From positions 1,550,001 through 1,614,000 of the forward strand of contig NZ_CP053084.1 in the NCBI RefSeq assembly GCF_013004065.1: a DNA stretch of 64,000 bases, read 5' to 3'. The notes under the pieces are model-generated. The model had not been told where the DNA came from. It ran no database searches and saw nothing but the letters and a program-made list of their open reading frames with translations. The stretch's first letter is position 1; each line of letters opens with the position of its first letter. Of the stretch, positions 1-8,540 are shown piece by piece. The DNA is from Limnobacter sp. SAORIC-580. Its GTDB lineage: Bacteria; Pseudomonadota; Gammaproteobacteria; Burkholderiales; Burkholderiaceae_B. A program made the translations under genes and the position numbers.

Positions 1-260
1 AATTCTCGGGCAACCTGCTCGATTTCTTCAAAGCTGAGCAAGTCTTTGTGCGGCAAGAACTGGTAGTCTTTGTCGAAAATCGACTTGGGCATGCAGTACA
101 CGCAACGAAAGTTGCAGCGATCCGTGACAGAAATGCGCAAGTCGTGAAGCCTGCGATTGAAATGATCTTTTGCGGGTACTTCACTGTTTTGCGGTGCGCT
201 GAAATTCAAGGGAATTACGCGCGAATTGTCCTGGACCAGTTGAATAACTCGGTCTGTCAT
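1..260 (-). CDS. moaA: GTP 3',8-cyclase MoaA, N-terminal part (cut by window edge)
   Basis: This radical-SAM enzyme carries out the first step of molybdenum cofactor synthesis, turning GTP into the cyclic pterin precursor. The first 86 codons are visible, reading leftward from an ATG at 260. They contain the typical segment [19 protein letters not shown] with the CxxxCxxC motif for the radical-SAM 4Fe-4S cluster. The rest lies outside the window. Placement beside a molybdenum-dependent formate dehydrogenase locus fits a supply role. It is divergent from the DUF3305 gene. Confidence 0.93.
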   Translation of the reverse strand, partial: MTDRVIQLVQDNSRVIPLNFSAPQNSEVPAKDHFNRRLHDLRISVTDRCNFRCVYCMPKSIFDKDYQFLPHKDLLSFEEIEQVARE

Positions 261-380
261 CGTTCAATCCCTCGCCCCATGGGGCAAACTCCTATTGTGA
301 TACTTGTGGTGTATCTTCTAATCTAATAACCATGAATTGTGCCCGTACTGGCGGGCACCGGCAACTCACAGAGGTGTTTT

Positions 381-848
381 TTGAGCGCAAAATTTTTGGT
401 GTTGGGTGAACTGGCTTTGAACGTCAAAATCGGGAAGGTGGCACAAAACTCCCCTTGGCAGCCCTTTCGCTGGCAAGTGCTCGAGATGGGGCCAGTGGAT
501 GTTTTCATGCCGCAGGGTGCAGACGAACGGGTTCAAACAGTCAATGTCGAGGTGTATCAAGATCAGTTACAAGGCTATTTCCTGAATCTGGACACGGAGA
601 CGCCTTTCATTTTCTTTGGGGTACGTTACCCGGAAGACAACAAAACCCAAATGCCCTCAGTATTCGAGGCCACTTTCAGTTATGACGAAGCTGCCCGCTG
701 GATGGATTCCAACGAAGAAGTGCAAACCTTGCCCTTGCCGGCACCAGTGGCCAGTTGGCTTGCCGAGCTGGTTCAAGCCAAATATCAACCCGAGCCCAAG
801 CAGCGTAGGCGTCCTCAGTCCTTCATAAAACCTGAAGAGCGTGGTTAA
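381..848 (+). CDS. DUF3305 family protein of formate dehydrogenase locus
   Basis: About 155 residues, with the family-like opening of a beta strand followed by NSPWQPFRWQVLEM. DUF3305 genes normally sit beside DUF3306 and formate dehydrogenase genes in proteobacteria, and their biochemical role is not established. I chose the TTG at 381 because an AGAGG Shine-Dalgarno sequence lies just upstream and the protein then starts MSAKFLVLGELALNVKIG. A GTG at 339 in the same frame would add 14 unlikely residues. The DUF3306 gene follows after 4 nt, suggesting co-transcription. Assignment rests on sequence resemblance and position. Confidence 0.72.
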   Translation: MSAKFLVLGELALNVKIGKVAQNSPWQPFRWQVLEMGPVDVFMPQGADERVQTVNVEVYQDQLQGYFLNLDTETPFIFFGVRYPEDNKTQMPSVFEATFSYDEAARWMDSNEEVQTLPLPAPVASWLAELVQAKYQPEPKQRRRPQSFIKPEERG

Positions 849-852
849 AGCG

Positions 853-1524
853 ATGAGCGAGAATTTTTTAAGCCGATGGTCCAAGCGCAAACTTGAAGTT
901 CGGGCGCGAGAAAAGCAAGCTGAAGACGCCCCGGAATTGCAGCTCAGTGCCCCTTTTCAAGGCAGCGATACCAATCAGGGTAACGCGGTCATTGAACTCG
1001 CTGATTCACAGCCAAAGTCGCAAACTCCTTCTCAGCCCGAACTTCCATTGCCCACTGAAGCAGATCTTCTGGCCGTGAAGCAGGGTGGGGACATCAAGGC
1101 TTTCATGGTGGATAAAGTTTCAACAGAACTGAAAAACAAAGCATTCAAGGCGTTGTTCTCCCGCCCGGAATTCAACGTGATGGATGGTCTGGATATTTAC
1201 ATCGATGATTACAACAAGTTCACGCCGCTGAGTCAGGAAGACATCGGGAAAATGACCCTGTCCAAGCAATTGCTCAGCCGACCAGACCTTGAAATACTGA
1301 AAAAAGCCGACATGGAGGAGGGACTTGAGCGGGTGGCGTCTGTGCTGTCCGGTTCTGATGATTCTGTTCCTGCCGTGTCAGACAAAACAGGTGATATTGA
1401 ACAAACAGCAGCTGAAAATCCGGATGCTCTAGATGATGTTAGGGTTATCCCGGATGGTTTGCAAGGCTCTGATTTTAATAAAGAACTAGAAAAACGATCG
1501 TTCGAAACACCGGGCGAAAAATAA
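853..1524 (+). CDS. DUF3306 family protein of formate dehydrogenase locus
   Basis: About 223 residues starting MSENFLSRWSKRKLEVR, the characteristic opening of DUF3306 proteins (FLSRWSRRK-like). The middle is a charged helical region with PTEADLLAVKQGGDIKAF. The C-terminal tail (about residue 165 on) is acidic and probably disordered. No catalytic or metal-binding motif is visible. The gene lies 4 nt after DUF3305. A dyad and a sigma-54-type promoter separate it from the polyferredoxin gene, so the pair may be transcribed apart from the structural genes. Function unknown; an accessory role in formate dehydrogenase maturation is inferred from context. Confidence 0.72.
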   Translation: MSENFLSRWSKRKLEVRAREKQAEDAPELQLSAPFQGSDTNQGNAVIELADSQPKSQTPSQPELPLPTEADLLAVKQGGDIKAFMVDKVSTELKNKAFKALFSRPEFNVMDGLDIYIDDYNKFTPLSQEDIGKMTLSKQLLSRPDLEILKKADMEEGLERVASVLSGSDDSVPAVSDKTGDIEQTAAENPDALDDVRVIPDGLQGSDFNKELEKRSFETPGEK

Positions 1525-1533
1525 CTAATATTT

Positions 1534-1582
1534 GGTACATTTTGTCTGCGGCTTGTCCAGCTCGATACAGACAAAATGCACC
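1534..1582. promoter_or_regulatory. Long inverted repeat upstream of the sigma-54-type promoter
   Basis: GGTACATTTTGTCTG at 1534-1548 is mirrored by CAGACAAAATGCACC at 1568-1582, 14 of 15 positions pairing, with a 19-nt spacer. There is no T-run after it, so a terminator is less likely. Its centre lies about 125 bp before the expected start site of the promoter at 1656. That is where an enhancer-binding activator of sigma-54 would bind. The role is inferred. Confidence 0.5.
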
Positions 1583-1655
1583 ACCCTTCCTATCTGTGTG
1601 CAAGCGTCCATTTCTAGACTGCTGATTCTAAATAAAAAAATGTTTTGCCTCGCTC

Positions 1656-1671
1656 TGGCACAAGTTTTGCA
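1656..1671 (+). promoter_or_regulatory. Sigma-54 (-24/-12) promoter of the formate dehydrogenase operon
   Basis: TGGCACAAGTTTTGCA matches the RpoN consensus TGGCAC-N5-TTGCA, with GG and GC exactly 10 nt apart. The predicted start is near 1683, 27 nt before the polyferredoxin ATG at 1710. This implies activator-dependent control of the downstream genes to 9617. Confidence 0.78.
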
Positions 1672-1709
1672 ATTAATTGCCAAATAACCAAAATAGAAGT
1701 ATCAATACA

Positions 1710-3824
1710 ATGACCAACTCGGATGTGTTTGTGTGTGGTTGCCAGGGAAGCGGCGAGACGATCGACAAAGCGTTGCAAAACGTGAATGTGGAAGGTATTC
1801 GTTTTGTGTCCGCCCAACGTGCTTGCCGAGATGGTATTGCCACCGTGCTTGATGCAAAAAACAAAACCAGCGGTGCACGTTGTTTCGTCGGTTGCACCCA
1901 AGAGCAAGCCGTATTCGAATCTTTGGTCGATAGTACAACTTCTCAAGCTGTTGAGTTTTTCAACCTGCGTGGTTTGCTCCGGGGTCAGCCTTCGGCTCAA
2001 AACTCTACCGAAGCCGCCGCGACTGTGGCTGCACTGGCTGCTTACGAGACCGACTTTCAGGTTGATCCCGTTCCTGCCGTGTTGTTCAAATCACAAGGCC
2101 GGGTTGCGATTGTGGCGAACAGCGACAAGCAATTGCACCATGCGCAAACTCTGGCCAACAATCTGACCGTCGATTTGCTGGTGTCCGATCCTTCAGGTGT
2201 TGTTTTGCCTGCCAAGCGCGATTTGAACGTGCAGGCATTGCATGTAGACGCTGCAGAGGGTTATTTGGGTGCGTTCACATTGAGCACTCGCAAGACCAAC
2301 CCTGTTGATATGGAAATGTGCACACGATGTGGTGCCTGCGTGGATGCATGTCCGACGCAGTCCATTTCGAAGGAATCTCTGACGATCGACTTGAACAGCT
2401 GCGATCAATCTGGTGCCTGTATCAAGGCTTGCGGTGATTTCAAAGCCATTTCCTTCGCGGACATGAGTGCAGTGACCGCACGGCAGTACGACATGGTGAT
2501 TGACTGCACCATGCCCGGCCTGTTTGCGGACCGCCAGGCACCACTGGGCTATTGGCATGTCGGCGATAGCGACCAGTTGTTGTTGGAAGCGATGCTTGAT
2601 GCGGTGCAAACCGTGGGCGAGTTCGAGAAGCCAAAGTTCTTTGATTACAAGTCAAATATTTGTGCGCACAGTCGTTCAAACAAAGAGGGTTGCAGCAACT
2701 GTATCGATGCCTGTAGCACCAAAGCAATCAAATCTGCAGGCGAGAAAATTGAAGTTAATCCGCACTTGTGTTTGGGTTGTGGTGCTTGCACCACCGTGTG
2801 CCCGACCGGTGCCATTCAGTTTGCGCTGAGCCCGGCTACTGTTCAGGGCCGCTCCATCAAAACAGCATTGAAGGCATTCCGGGCCAATGGCGGCAAGAAA
2901 GCCGAGGTGCTGCTGCACGGCCCAGATCTTGAGCACAATTGGTTGGAGTCGGCCAAGAAAGCTGCGAAGCCTGCCTCTGGCAAATCGGCAGTTTCAGATT
3001 TCAGCTTGTTGCCGATTGAATTGAACCACAGCGCCAGTGTGGGCCCAGATCTTTGGCTGTCTGCCTTGGCTTTCGGTGCCGATCGGGTTACCGTCATGCA
3101 GTCTGCTGTCGAGGCCAGCCATTACGGTGAACCCTTGGCCGCGCAGGTGGGTTGGGTGAATGCCTTGCTTGAGGCCATTGGCCTGCAACACCGGGTTCGC
3201 GTGTTGCACATCGGTCAAACTGACCTGTTGTTTGCTCCCAGCGAGTTGCAAGCCAGTGGTGTTTCTCCGGCCAGCTTTGAATTGTCTTCGAACAAGCGAA
3301 CTCGAATGGAGTTTGCAATTGATCACTTGGTTGAACATGCCCAGGCCAAGTCAAAGTCCGGTTTTTCAGAACCCATTGCTTTGCCATCGGCCGCGCCGTT
3401 CGGTGCCGTGTTGGTGAACAAAGACAAGTGCACCCTGTGCATGAGTTGCACCAGTGCTTGCCCCGCTTCAGCGCTCATCGACAATCCTGAAATGCCCCAA
3501 CTGCGTTTTATTGAGCGCAACTGCGTTCAGTGTGGCTTGTGCGTGGAAACCTGCCCCGAAAACGCCATGCAGCTTGTTCCACAATTGCTGCTTGGGCCCG
3601 CCGCGCGTGAAAAGCGTGTGTTGAATGAGTCGCAACCTTTCCATTGCATCAGTTGTGGCAAGGCTTTCGGTACCAAGCACATGATCGACAACATGTTCGC
3701 CAAATTGAGCGCGCACAGCATGTTCGAGCGCAATGCAAACCGCCTGAAAATGTGTGCAGATTGCCGTGTAACCGACATGTACAGCGCCAAGGATGAAATG
3801 ACAATTTTTGAGGTGAAGAAATGA
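1710..3824 (+). CDS. Polyferredoxin (4Fe-4S dicluster protein) of formate dehydrogenase operon
   Basis: A 704-residue iron-sulfur protein with at least four ferredoxin-type cysteine clusters: CTRCGACVDACP near residue 202, CLGCGACTTVCP near 352, CTLCMSCTSACP near 573 and CVQCGLCVETCP near 604. Further cysteine groups lie near residues 230 and 317. The C-terminus carries CISCGKAFG and CADCRVTDMY, which could bind another metal. Large proteins of this kind are regularly found upstream of betaproteobacterial formate dehydrogenases, and electron transfer to or from the enzyme is the usual inference. The ATG at 1710 is preferred over a TTG at 1677 that overlaps the predicted transcription start. 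The stop overlaps the chaperone start by 4 nt (ATGA). Confidence 0.85.
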   Translation: MTNSDVFVCGCQGSGETIDKALQNVNVEGIRFVSAQRACRDGIATVLDAKNKTSGARCFVGCTQEQAVFESLVDSTTSQAVEFFNLRGLLRGQPSAQNSTEAAATVAALAAYETDFQVDPVPAVLFKSQGRVAIVANSDKQLHHAQTLANNLTVDLLVSDPSGVVLPAKRDLNVQALHVDAAEGYLGAFTLSTRKTNPVDMEMCTRCGACVDACPTQSISKESLTIDLNSCDQSGACIKACGDFKAISFADMSAVTARQYDMVIDCTMPGLFADRQAPLGYWHVGDSDQLLLEAMLDAVQTVGEFEKPKFFDYKSNICAHSRSNKEGCSNCIDACSTKAIKSAGEKIEVNPHLCLGCGACTTVCPTGAIQFALSPATVQGRSIKTALKAFRANGGKKAEVLLHGPDLEHNWLESAKKAAKPASGKSAVSDFSLLPIELNHSASVGPDLWLSALAFGADRVTVMQSAVEASHYGEPLAAQVGWVNALLEAIGLQHRVRVLHIGQTDLLFAPSELQASGVSPASFELSSNKRTRMEFAIDHLVEHAQAKSKSGFSEPIALPSAAPFGAVLVNKDKCTLCMSCTSACPASALIDNPEMPQLRFIERNCVQCGLCVETCPENAMQLVPQLLLGPAAREKRVLNESQPFHCISCGKAFGTKHMIDNMFAKLSAHSMFERNANRLKMCADCRVTDMYSAKDEMTIFEVKK

Positions 3825-4447
3825 TCGCCCCAGCTCAACAAGACGACAACCTGATTGCTGGTGAAGACTGGGCCCGTGCAGATTTCTACGGCCTTCTGTC
3901 CCATCTGTACTCCGGCAATGTAAGCGATGAGTTTTTGGCGAAATTTCGGGAAATTGACCGGGCTAGCCTGGACATCACTACACCTTTGGGGTTTGAGTTT
4001 TCTGAATTGTTACGCGTTGTGGCCTTGTTCGACAGCAAGCAGATCAACCAGGAATTCGTGGATAACTTCATTGGCATAGGCCGCCCTGAAGTCATGTTGT
4101 ATGGCTCGTACTACATGGCTGGTTTCTTGAATGAAAAGCCTTTGGTCTTGCTTCGCGACGACTTGGCCAAGTTTGGCCTTACTCGCGATGAGGCCTTGGT
4201 GGAAACTGAAGACCACATTGCATTTTTATGCGAAGTGATGCGCTACCTGATTCTGGCAGACGATCCGCCTGTGGCCTTCCCCGAGCAGCGCGCTTTTTTT
4301 CATGCGCACCTGGCCAGTTGGTATAACCAAATGGCAGATGACATTGAGGCAGCAGCCAATACCGATTTTTACAAAACTGTGGGTCGTTTGACCCGCGTGT
4401 TCTTTGATGTTGAAACACAGTCTTTCGATTTTGAAAGTGCCGTTTGA
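3821..4447 (+). CDS. TorD-family molybdoenzyme chaperone
   Basis: A 208-residue all-helical protein of the TorD/DmsD type, which binds Tat signal peptides and helps insert molybdenum cofactor before export. The diagnostic segment is ETEDHIAFLCEVMRYLI around residues 129-145, matching the ExxDH motif of the family. YGSYYMAGFLNEKPL near residue 96 fits the conserved ligand-binding part. It overlaps the polyferredoxin stop by 4 nt and precedes the Tat-exported catalytic subunit, so its client is probably FdhA. Confidence 0.85.
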   Translation: MIAPAQQDDNLIAGEDWARADFYGLLSHLYSGNVSDEFLAKFREIDRASLDITTPLGFEFSELLRVVALFDSKQINQEFVDNFIGIGRPEVMLYGSYYMAGFLNEKPLVLLRDDLAKFGLTRDEALVETEDHIAFLCEVMRYLILADDPPVAFPEQRAFFHAHLASWYNQMADDIEAAANTDFYKTVGRLTRVFFDVETQSFDFESAV

Positions 4448-4461
4448 TTGGAGGTGATGAG

Positions 4462-4680
4462 ATGACCAAGAAAATGATAAATCAAGACAAACCCAAACTA
4501 GCAAGACGCCAATTCCTGGTGGGTGCCGGTGCGGGTGTCGCTGCTGCCGGTGCTGCATTGGTGGTAAGCAAACAACCTGAAGTGGCTGAACAAGCTGCTG
4601 CCGTAGGCACTGAGAAGAAATCGAAGGGTTATCAGCTCTCTGAGCATGTGAAAACCTATTACAGAACCTTGCTGGTGTAA
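4462..4680 (+). CDS. Small Tat-signal protein of formate dehydrogenase region
   Basis: A 72-residue protein that is mostly a twin-arginine signal: KLARRQFLVGAGAGVAAAGAAL, split here by its RR at about residues 15-16, followed by a short charged tail ending SEHVKTYYRTLLV. It matches the known family of short Tat targets found in formate dehydrogenase regions, whose function is not settled. The ATG at 4462 has a strong GGAGGT site 6 nt upstream; a TTG at 4444 is less likely. It lies between the chaperone and FdhA genes. Confidence 0.85.
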   Translation: MTKKMINQDKPKLARRQFLVGAGAGVAAAGAALVVSKQPEVAEQAAAVGTEKKSKGYQLSEHVKTYYRTLLV

Positions 4681-4695
4681 TCCGAGGAGACCAGG

Positions 4696-7635
4696 ATGTT
4701 AAAGCGAAGAGACGAAAAGACAGTGGCCAAAGTGATTCCCAATCACAACCACAGCTTGCTCAATAAAATCGGGTCCCGTTTGGGTGCCACCATGGACCGC
4801 CGTGCTTTCCTGAAGCGCTCCGGTATTGGTGTAGGTGCGGGTGCAGTTGCTGGCAGCTTGCCATTTGGCATGGTGCGCAAAGCCGAAGCCGCTGCTGAAG
4901 GTGGGGCCGCAAGCGGTGCAATCGAGATTAAGCGTACGATTTGTTCACATTGCTCAGTGGGTTGCGCCACGGATGCAGTGGTTCAGAATGGCGTGTGGGT
5001 TCGCCAGAACCCTGTGTTCGACAGCCCCATTAACTTGGGCGCACATTGCGCCAAGGGTGCAGCACTGCGTGAACACGGCCATGGTGAACACCGTTTGAAA
5101 TACCCCATGAAATTGGTGAACGGCAAATACGAAAAAATTTCCTGGGATGAAGCCCTGGAAGCCGTCAGCAAAAAAATGATGGAATTGCGTGAGGCCAATG
5201 GTCCCGACTCTCTGTTCTTCATTGGTTCTTCCAAGCACAGCAACGAACAGGCCTACCTGCTGCGCAAATGGGTTTCTCTATGGGGCACCAACAACTGCGA
5301 CCACCAGGCGCGTATTTGCCACTCCACCACGGTGGCCGGTGTGGCGAACACCTGGGGCTATGGTGCAATGACCAACTCCTACAACGACATGCAGAACACC
5401 AAGTGCGCGTTGTATATTGGTTCAAACGCTGCGGAAGCCCACCCGGTTTCCATGATGCACATGCTGCATGCCAAAGAAACTGGCGCGAAGATGATTGTGG
5501 TTGATCCACGTTTCACCCGCACCGCTGCGCGTGCTGATGAATACGTTCGCATTCGTTCAGGTTCAGACATTCCATTCCTGTTTGGTTTGTTGCACCACAT
5601 TTTCAAGAACGGCTGGGAAGACAAAAAGTACATCAATGACCGTGTGTACGGCATGGACCAGATCAAAGCCGATGTGATGGCCAACTGGACACCTGACAAG
5701 GTTGAAGAGGCCTGTGGCGTTGGTGAAGCCCAGATGTACAAAGTGGCTGAAATGATGGCCAAATCCAAGCCGTCGACAATCGTTTGGTGTATGGGTCAAA
5801 CCCAGCACACGATTGGTAATGCCATGGTTCGTGCGTCATGTATCTTGCAACTGGCACTGGGCAACATCGGTATTTCCGGTGGTGGCGCAAACATCTTCCG
5901 CGGTCACTGTAACGTACAGGGTGCGACAGACGTTGGTCCGAATCCAGATTCATTGCCTGGTTACTACGGTGTTGCCGAAGGTTCATGGAAACACTGGTGC
6001 CGCGTGTGGGGTCTGGATTACGAATACGTACAGAGCCGCTACGCAGAAGGCATGATCACCAAGGGCGGCATGACTGTGTCCCGCTGGGTGGATGGTGTGC
6101 TTGAGAACCCTGAACTGATCGACCAGAAAGCGGGTAACCTGCGTGGTTTGTTCTTCTGGGGCCATGCACCTAACTCGCAAACCCGTGGTTTGGACATGAA
6201 AAAAGCCATGGACAAACTAGACCTGTTGGTGATTGTGGATCCCTACCCAACAGCCGCTGCAGCCATGGCCGCCATGCCTGGCGACCCTGCAGGTTTGAAC
6301 CCCAACCGCGAAGTGTACTTGTTGCCAGCAACAACGCAGTTCGAATCTTCAGGTTCCATTACTGCGTCCAACCGCTCCATTCAGTGGCGTGAGAAGGTAA
6401 TTGAGCCTTTGTTTGATAGCCGCAATGACCACATGATCATGTATCAACTGGCCGAAAAGCTTGGTTTCGAAAAAGAGCTCACCAAGAATCTCACCATGGT
6501 GAAAGGCAAGGGCGGCATGATGGAACCAGAAATTGAGTCCATCTTGCGCGAAATCAACAAAGGCACCTGGACCATTGGCTACACCGGCCAAAGCCCAGAG
6601 CGTTTGAAGCTGCACATGAAAAACATGCACACCTTCAACGTGCGCACATTGAAAGCCGAAGGTGGCCCCTGTGACGGCGAATACTTTGGCTTGCCATGGC
6701 CATGTTACGGCACTCCAGAAGCCAAGCACCCAGGTTCACCAAACCTGTACCAGACTGACAAGCACGTGATGGACGGTGGTGGTAACTTCCGCGCCAACTT
6801 CGGTGTGGAAAAAGACGGTGTTAATCTGTTGGCCGAAGACGGCTCCCATTCATTGGGTGCTGAAATCACAACCGGTTACCCAGAATTCACAGCCGACATG
6901 GTCAAACAGTTGGGCTGGTGGGACGACCTGACCGAGGCAGAAAAAGCCGAAGCAGAGGGCAAGAACTGGAAGACCGACCTTTCCGGCGGTATCCAGCGCG
7001 TGGTTATGAAGCACGGTTGCCATCCGTTCGGTAATGCCAAGGCGCGCGCCGTGGTGTGGAACTTCCCGGACCCAGTGCCAAAGCACCGTGAGCCGCTGTA
7101 CTCGACCAAGCCCGATTTGGTGGCCAAGTACCCGACACACGACGACAAGGCCGCTTTCTGGCGCTTGCCGACCCTGTACAAGTCTGTTCAGGAAAAGAAT
7201 GCCGACATTGGCAAGTCTTTCCCGTTGATCATGACTTCGGGCCGTTTGGTGGAATACGAAGGTGGTGGTGAAGAAACACGTTCCAACCCATGGCTGGCTG
7301 AGCTTCAACAGACCATGTTTGTTGAAATTAACCCGGCAGCAGCGAACGACCGTGGTATCAAGCACGGCGACACCGTGCGTGTAACAACCCCAACAGGCGC
7401 GAAAATCGAGGTTCAGGCCCAGGTTACACGCCGAGTGGGACCCGATACGGTCTTCCTGCCATTCCACTTCTCTGGACATTGGGAAGGCAAGGACATGATC
7501 AGCAGTTACCCAGAAGGTTCAGCGCCAATTGTTCGCGGTGAATCCGTGAACACGGCCACAACCTACGGTTATGACGTGGTGACCATGATGCAGGAAACGA
7601 AGACCACCGTTTGCCAGATCGAAAAGCTGGTTTAA
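4696..7635 (+). CDS. fdhA: Formate dehydrogenase catalytic subunit (molybdopterin, Cys type)
   Basis: A 979-residue molybdopterin oxidoreductase that oxidises formate to CO2. A Tat signal (DRRAFLKRSGIGVGAGA) begins near residue 34 after an unusual charged 33-residue extension. The 4Fe-4S ligands are C83, C86, C90 (CSHCSVGC) and C118. The metal ligand is cysteine, C208 in ARICHSTTVAGV, not selenocysteine. GAMTNSYNDMQN follows as in FdnG-type enzymes, and a C-terminal dinucleotide-binding domain starts near residue 855. A GAGGAG site precedes the ATG. The Tat signal, FdhB and cytochrome subunit make this a periplasm-facing respiratory enzyme feeding electrons to the quinone pool. Confidence 0.95.
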   Translation: MLKRRDEKTVAKVIPNHNHSLLNKIGSRLGATMDRRAFLKRSGIGVGAGAVAGSLPFGMVRKAEAAAEGGAASGAIEIKRTICSHCSVGCATDAVVQNGVWVRQNPVFDSPINLGAHCAKGAALREHGHGEHRLKYPMKLVNGKYEKISWDEALEAVSKKMMELREANGPDSLFFIGSSKHSNEQAYLLRKWVSLWGTNNCDHQARICHSTTVAGVANTWGYGAMTNSYNDMQNTKCALYIGSNAAEAHPVSMMHMLHAKETGAKMIVVDPRFTRTAARADEYVRIRSGSDIPFLFGLLHHIFKNGWEDKKYINDRVYGMDQIKADVMANWTPDKVEEACGVGEAQMYKVAEMMAKSKPSTIVWCMGQTQHTIGNAMVRASCILQLALGNIGISGGGANIFRGHCNVQGATDVGPNPDSLPGYYGVAEGSWKHWCRVWGLDYEYVQSRYAEGMITKGGMTVSRWVDGVLENPELIDQKAGNLRGLFFWGHAPNSQTRGLDMKKAMDKLDLLVIVDPYPTAAAAMAAMPGDPAGLNPNREVYLLPATTQFESSGSITASNRSIQWREKVIEPLFDSRNDHMIMYQLAEKLGFEKELTKNLTMVKGKGGMMEPEIESILREINKGTWTIGYTGQSPERLKLHMKNMHTFNVRTLKAEGGPCDGEYFGLPWPCYGTPEAKHPGSPNLYQTDKHVMDGGGNFRANFGVEKDGVNLLAEDGSHSLGAEITTGYPEFTADMVKQLGWWDDLTEAEKAEAEGKNWKTDLSGGIQRVVMKHGCHPFGNAKARAVVWNFPDPVPKHREPLYSTKPDLVAKYPTHDDKAAFWRLPTLYKSVQEKNADIGKSFPLIMTSGRLVEYEGGGEETRSNPWLAELQQTMFVEINPAAANDRGIKHGDTVRVTTPTGAKIEVQAQVTRRVGPDTVFLPFHFSGHWEGKDMISSYPEGSAPIVRGESVNTATTYGYDVVTMMQETKTTVCQIEKLV

Positions 7636-7660
7636 GCACTAATGCAAAGGAGATAAGAAA

Positions 7661-8263
7661 ATGGCACGTATGAAGTTTCTGTGTGATGCCGAGCGTTGCA
7701 TTGAGTGCAATGGCTGCGTCACCGCATGTAAAAACGAGCACGAGGTAGAGTGGGGCATTAACCGCCGCCGCGTGGTAACCATCAACGACGGCGAACCCGG
7801 AGAACGTTCAATTTCCGTGGCTTGTATGCACTGTTCAGACGCGCCTTGCCAGGCCGTTTGTCCCGTAAACTGCTTCTACAAAACCGACGAAGGTGTTGTG
7901 TTGCACGACAAAGACCTGTGCATCGGCTGCGGTTACTGCTTCTACGCCTGCCCGTTCGGCGCACCACAATTCCCTCAGGAAGGTGCGTTTGGTCAGCGCG
8001 GCAAGATGGACAAGTGCACATTCTGTGCCGGTGGTCCAGAAGAGGATGCGTCCGAAGCCGAGTTCGAGAAGTATGGTCGCAACCGTTTGGCCGAAGGCAA
8101 GCTGCCACTGTGCGCCGAAATGTGTTCAACCAAGGCATTGTTGGCGGGTGACGGCGACGTAGTCTCCGACATCTTCCGCAATCGTGTGGTTGTTCGCGGC
8201 AAGGGTGCTGAAGTGTGGGGCTGGAGCTCTGCTTATGGTCAACCTGCCAAGGAGGGCGCGTAA
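7661..8263 (+). CDS. fdhB: Formate dehydrogenase iron-sulfur (beta) subunit
   Basis: A 200-residue ferredoxin-like subunit that passes electrons from FdhA to the cytochrome b subunit. Four cysteine groups are visible: CIECNGCVTACK (residues 13-24), CMHCSDAPCQAVCP (from about 55), CIGCGYCFYACP (from about 87), and CTFC plus CAEMC near the C-terminus, enough for four 4Fe-4S clusters. It has no signal peptide, so it presumably travels with FdhA through Tat. It lies 25 nt after fdhA with a clear AGGAG site. Confidence 0.95.
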   Translation: MARMKFLCDAERCIECNGCVTACKNEHEVEWGINRRRVVTINDGEPGERSISVACMHCSDAPCQAVCPVNCFYKTDEGVVLHDKDLCIGCGYCFYACPFGAPQFPQEGAFGQRGKMDKCTFCAGGPEEDASEAEFEKYGRNRLAEGKLPLCAEMCSTKALLAGDGDVVSDIFRNRVVVRGKGAEVWGWSSAYGQPAKEGA

Positions 8264-8264
8264 T

Positions 8265-8528
8265 ATGGCGCTTCGCGGCAAGTTGATTCTTTCCGGGGCC
8301 TTCGCGGGCCTTATTCTGGTCACTGGCTGCTCACCCCTGGAAGACGCCAACAATGGCAAGGGCTATGCAGGCAAAGCCGATACACCAGCATTTGAAACGG
8401 GCGGCGGTCAGTACACTGCCGGCGGTTTCAAGGCAGGTGACAAGGAAAGCTGGCAAGAAACCCTGAACGTCCGAGCCAAAGCCCAGAACGAGTATGTTCG
8501 TACTGGCGATTCGGCAAAGGCCCAATAA
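8265..8528 (+). CDS. Small predicted lipoprotein inside the formate dehydrogenase operon
   Basis: An 87-residue protein with a lipoprotein signal, LILSGAFAGLILVTGC, with the lipidated cysteine near residue 24. The short mature part is rich in Gly, Ala and Lys (GGGQYTAGGFKAGDKESW). The start is 1 nt after the fdhB stop and is served by a GGAGG inside the end of fdhB. No known domain is visible. Its position between the beta and gamma subunit genes suggests a membrane-anchored accessory of the enzyme, but that is inference. Confidence 0.75.
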   Translation: MALRGKLILSGAFAGLILVTGCSPLEDANNGKGYAGKADTPAFETGGGQYTAGGFKAGDKESWQETLNVRAKAQNEYVRTGDSAKAQ

Positions 8529-8540
8529 GGAGAGTCAATC

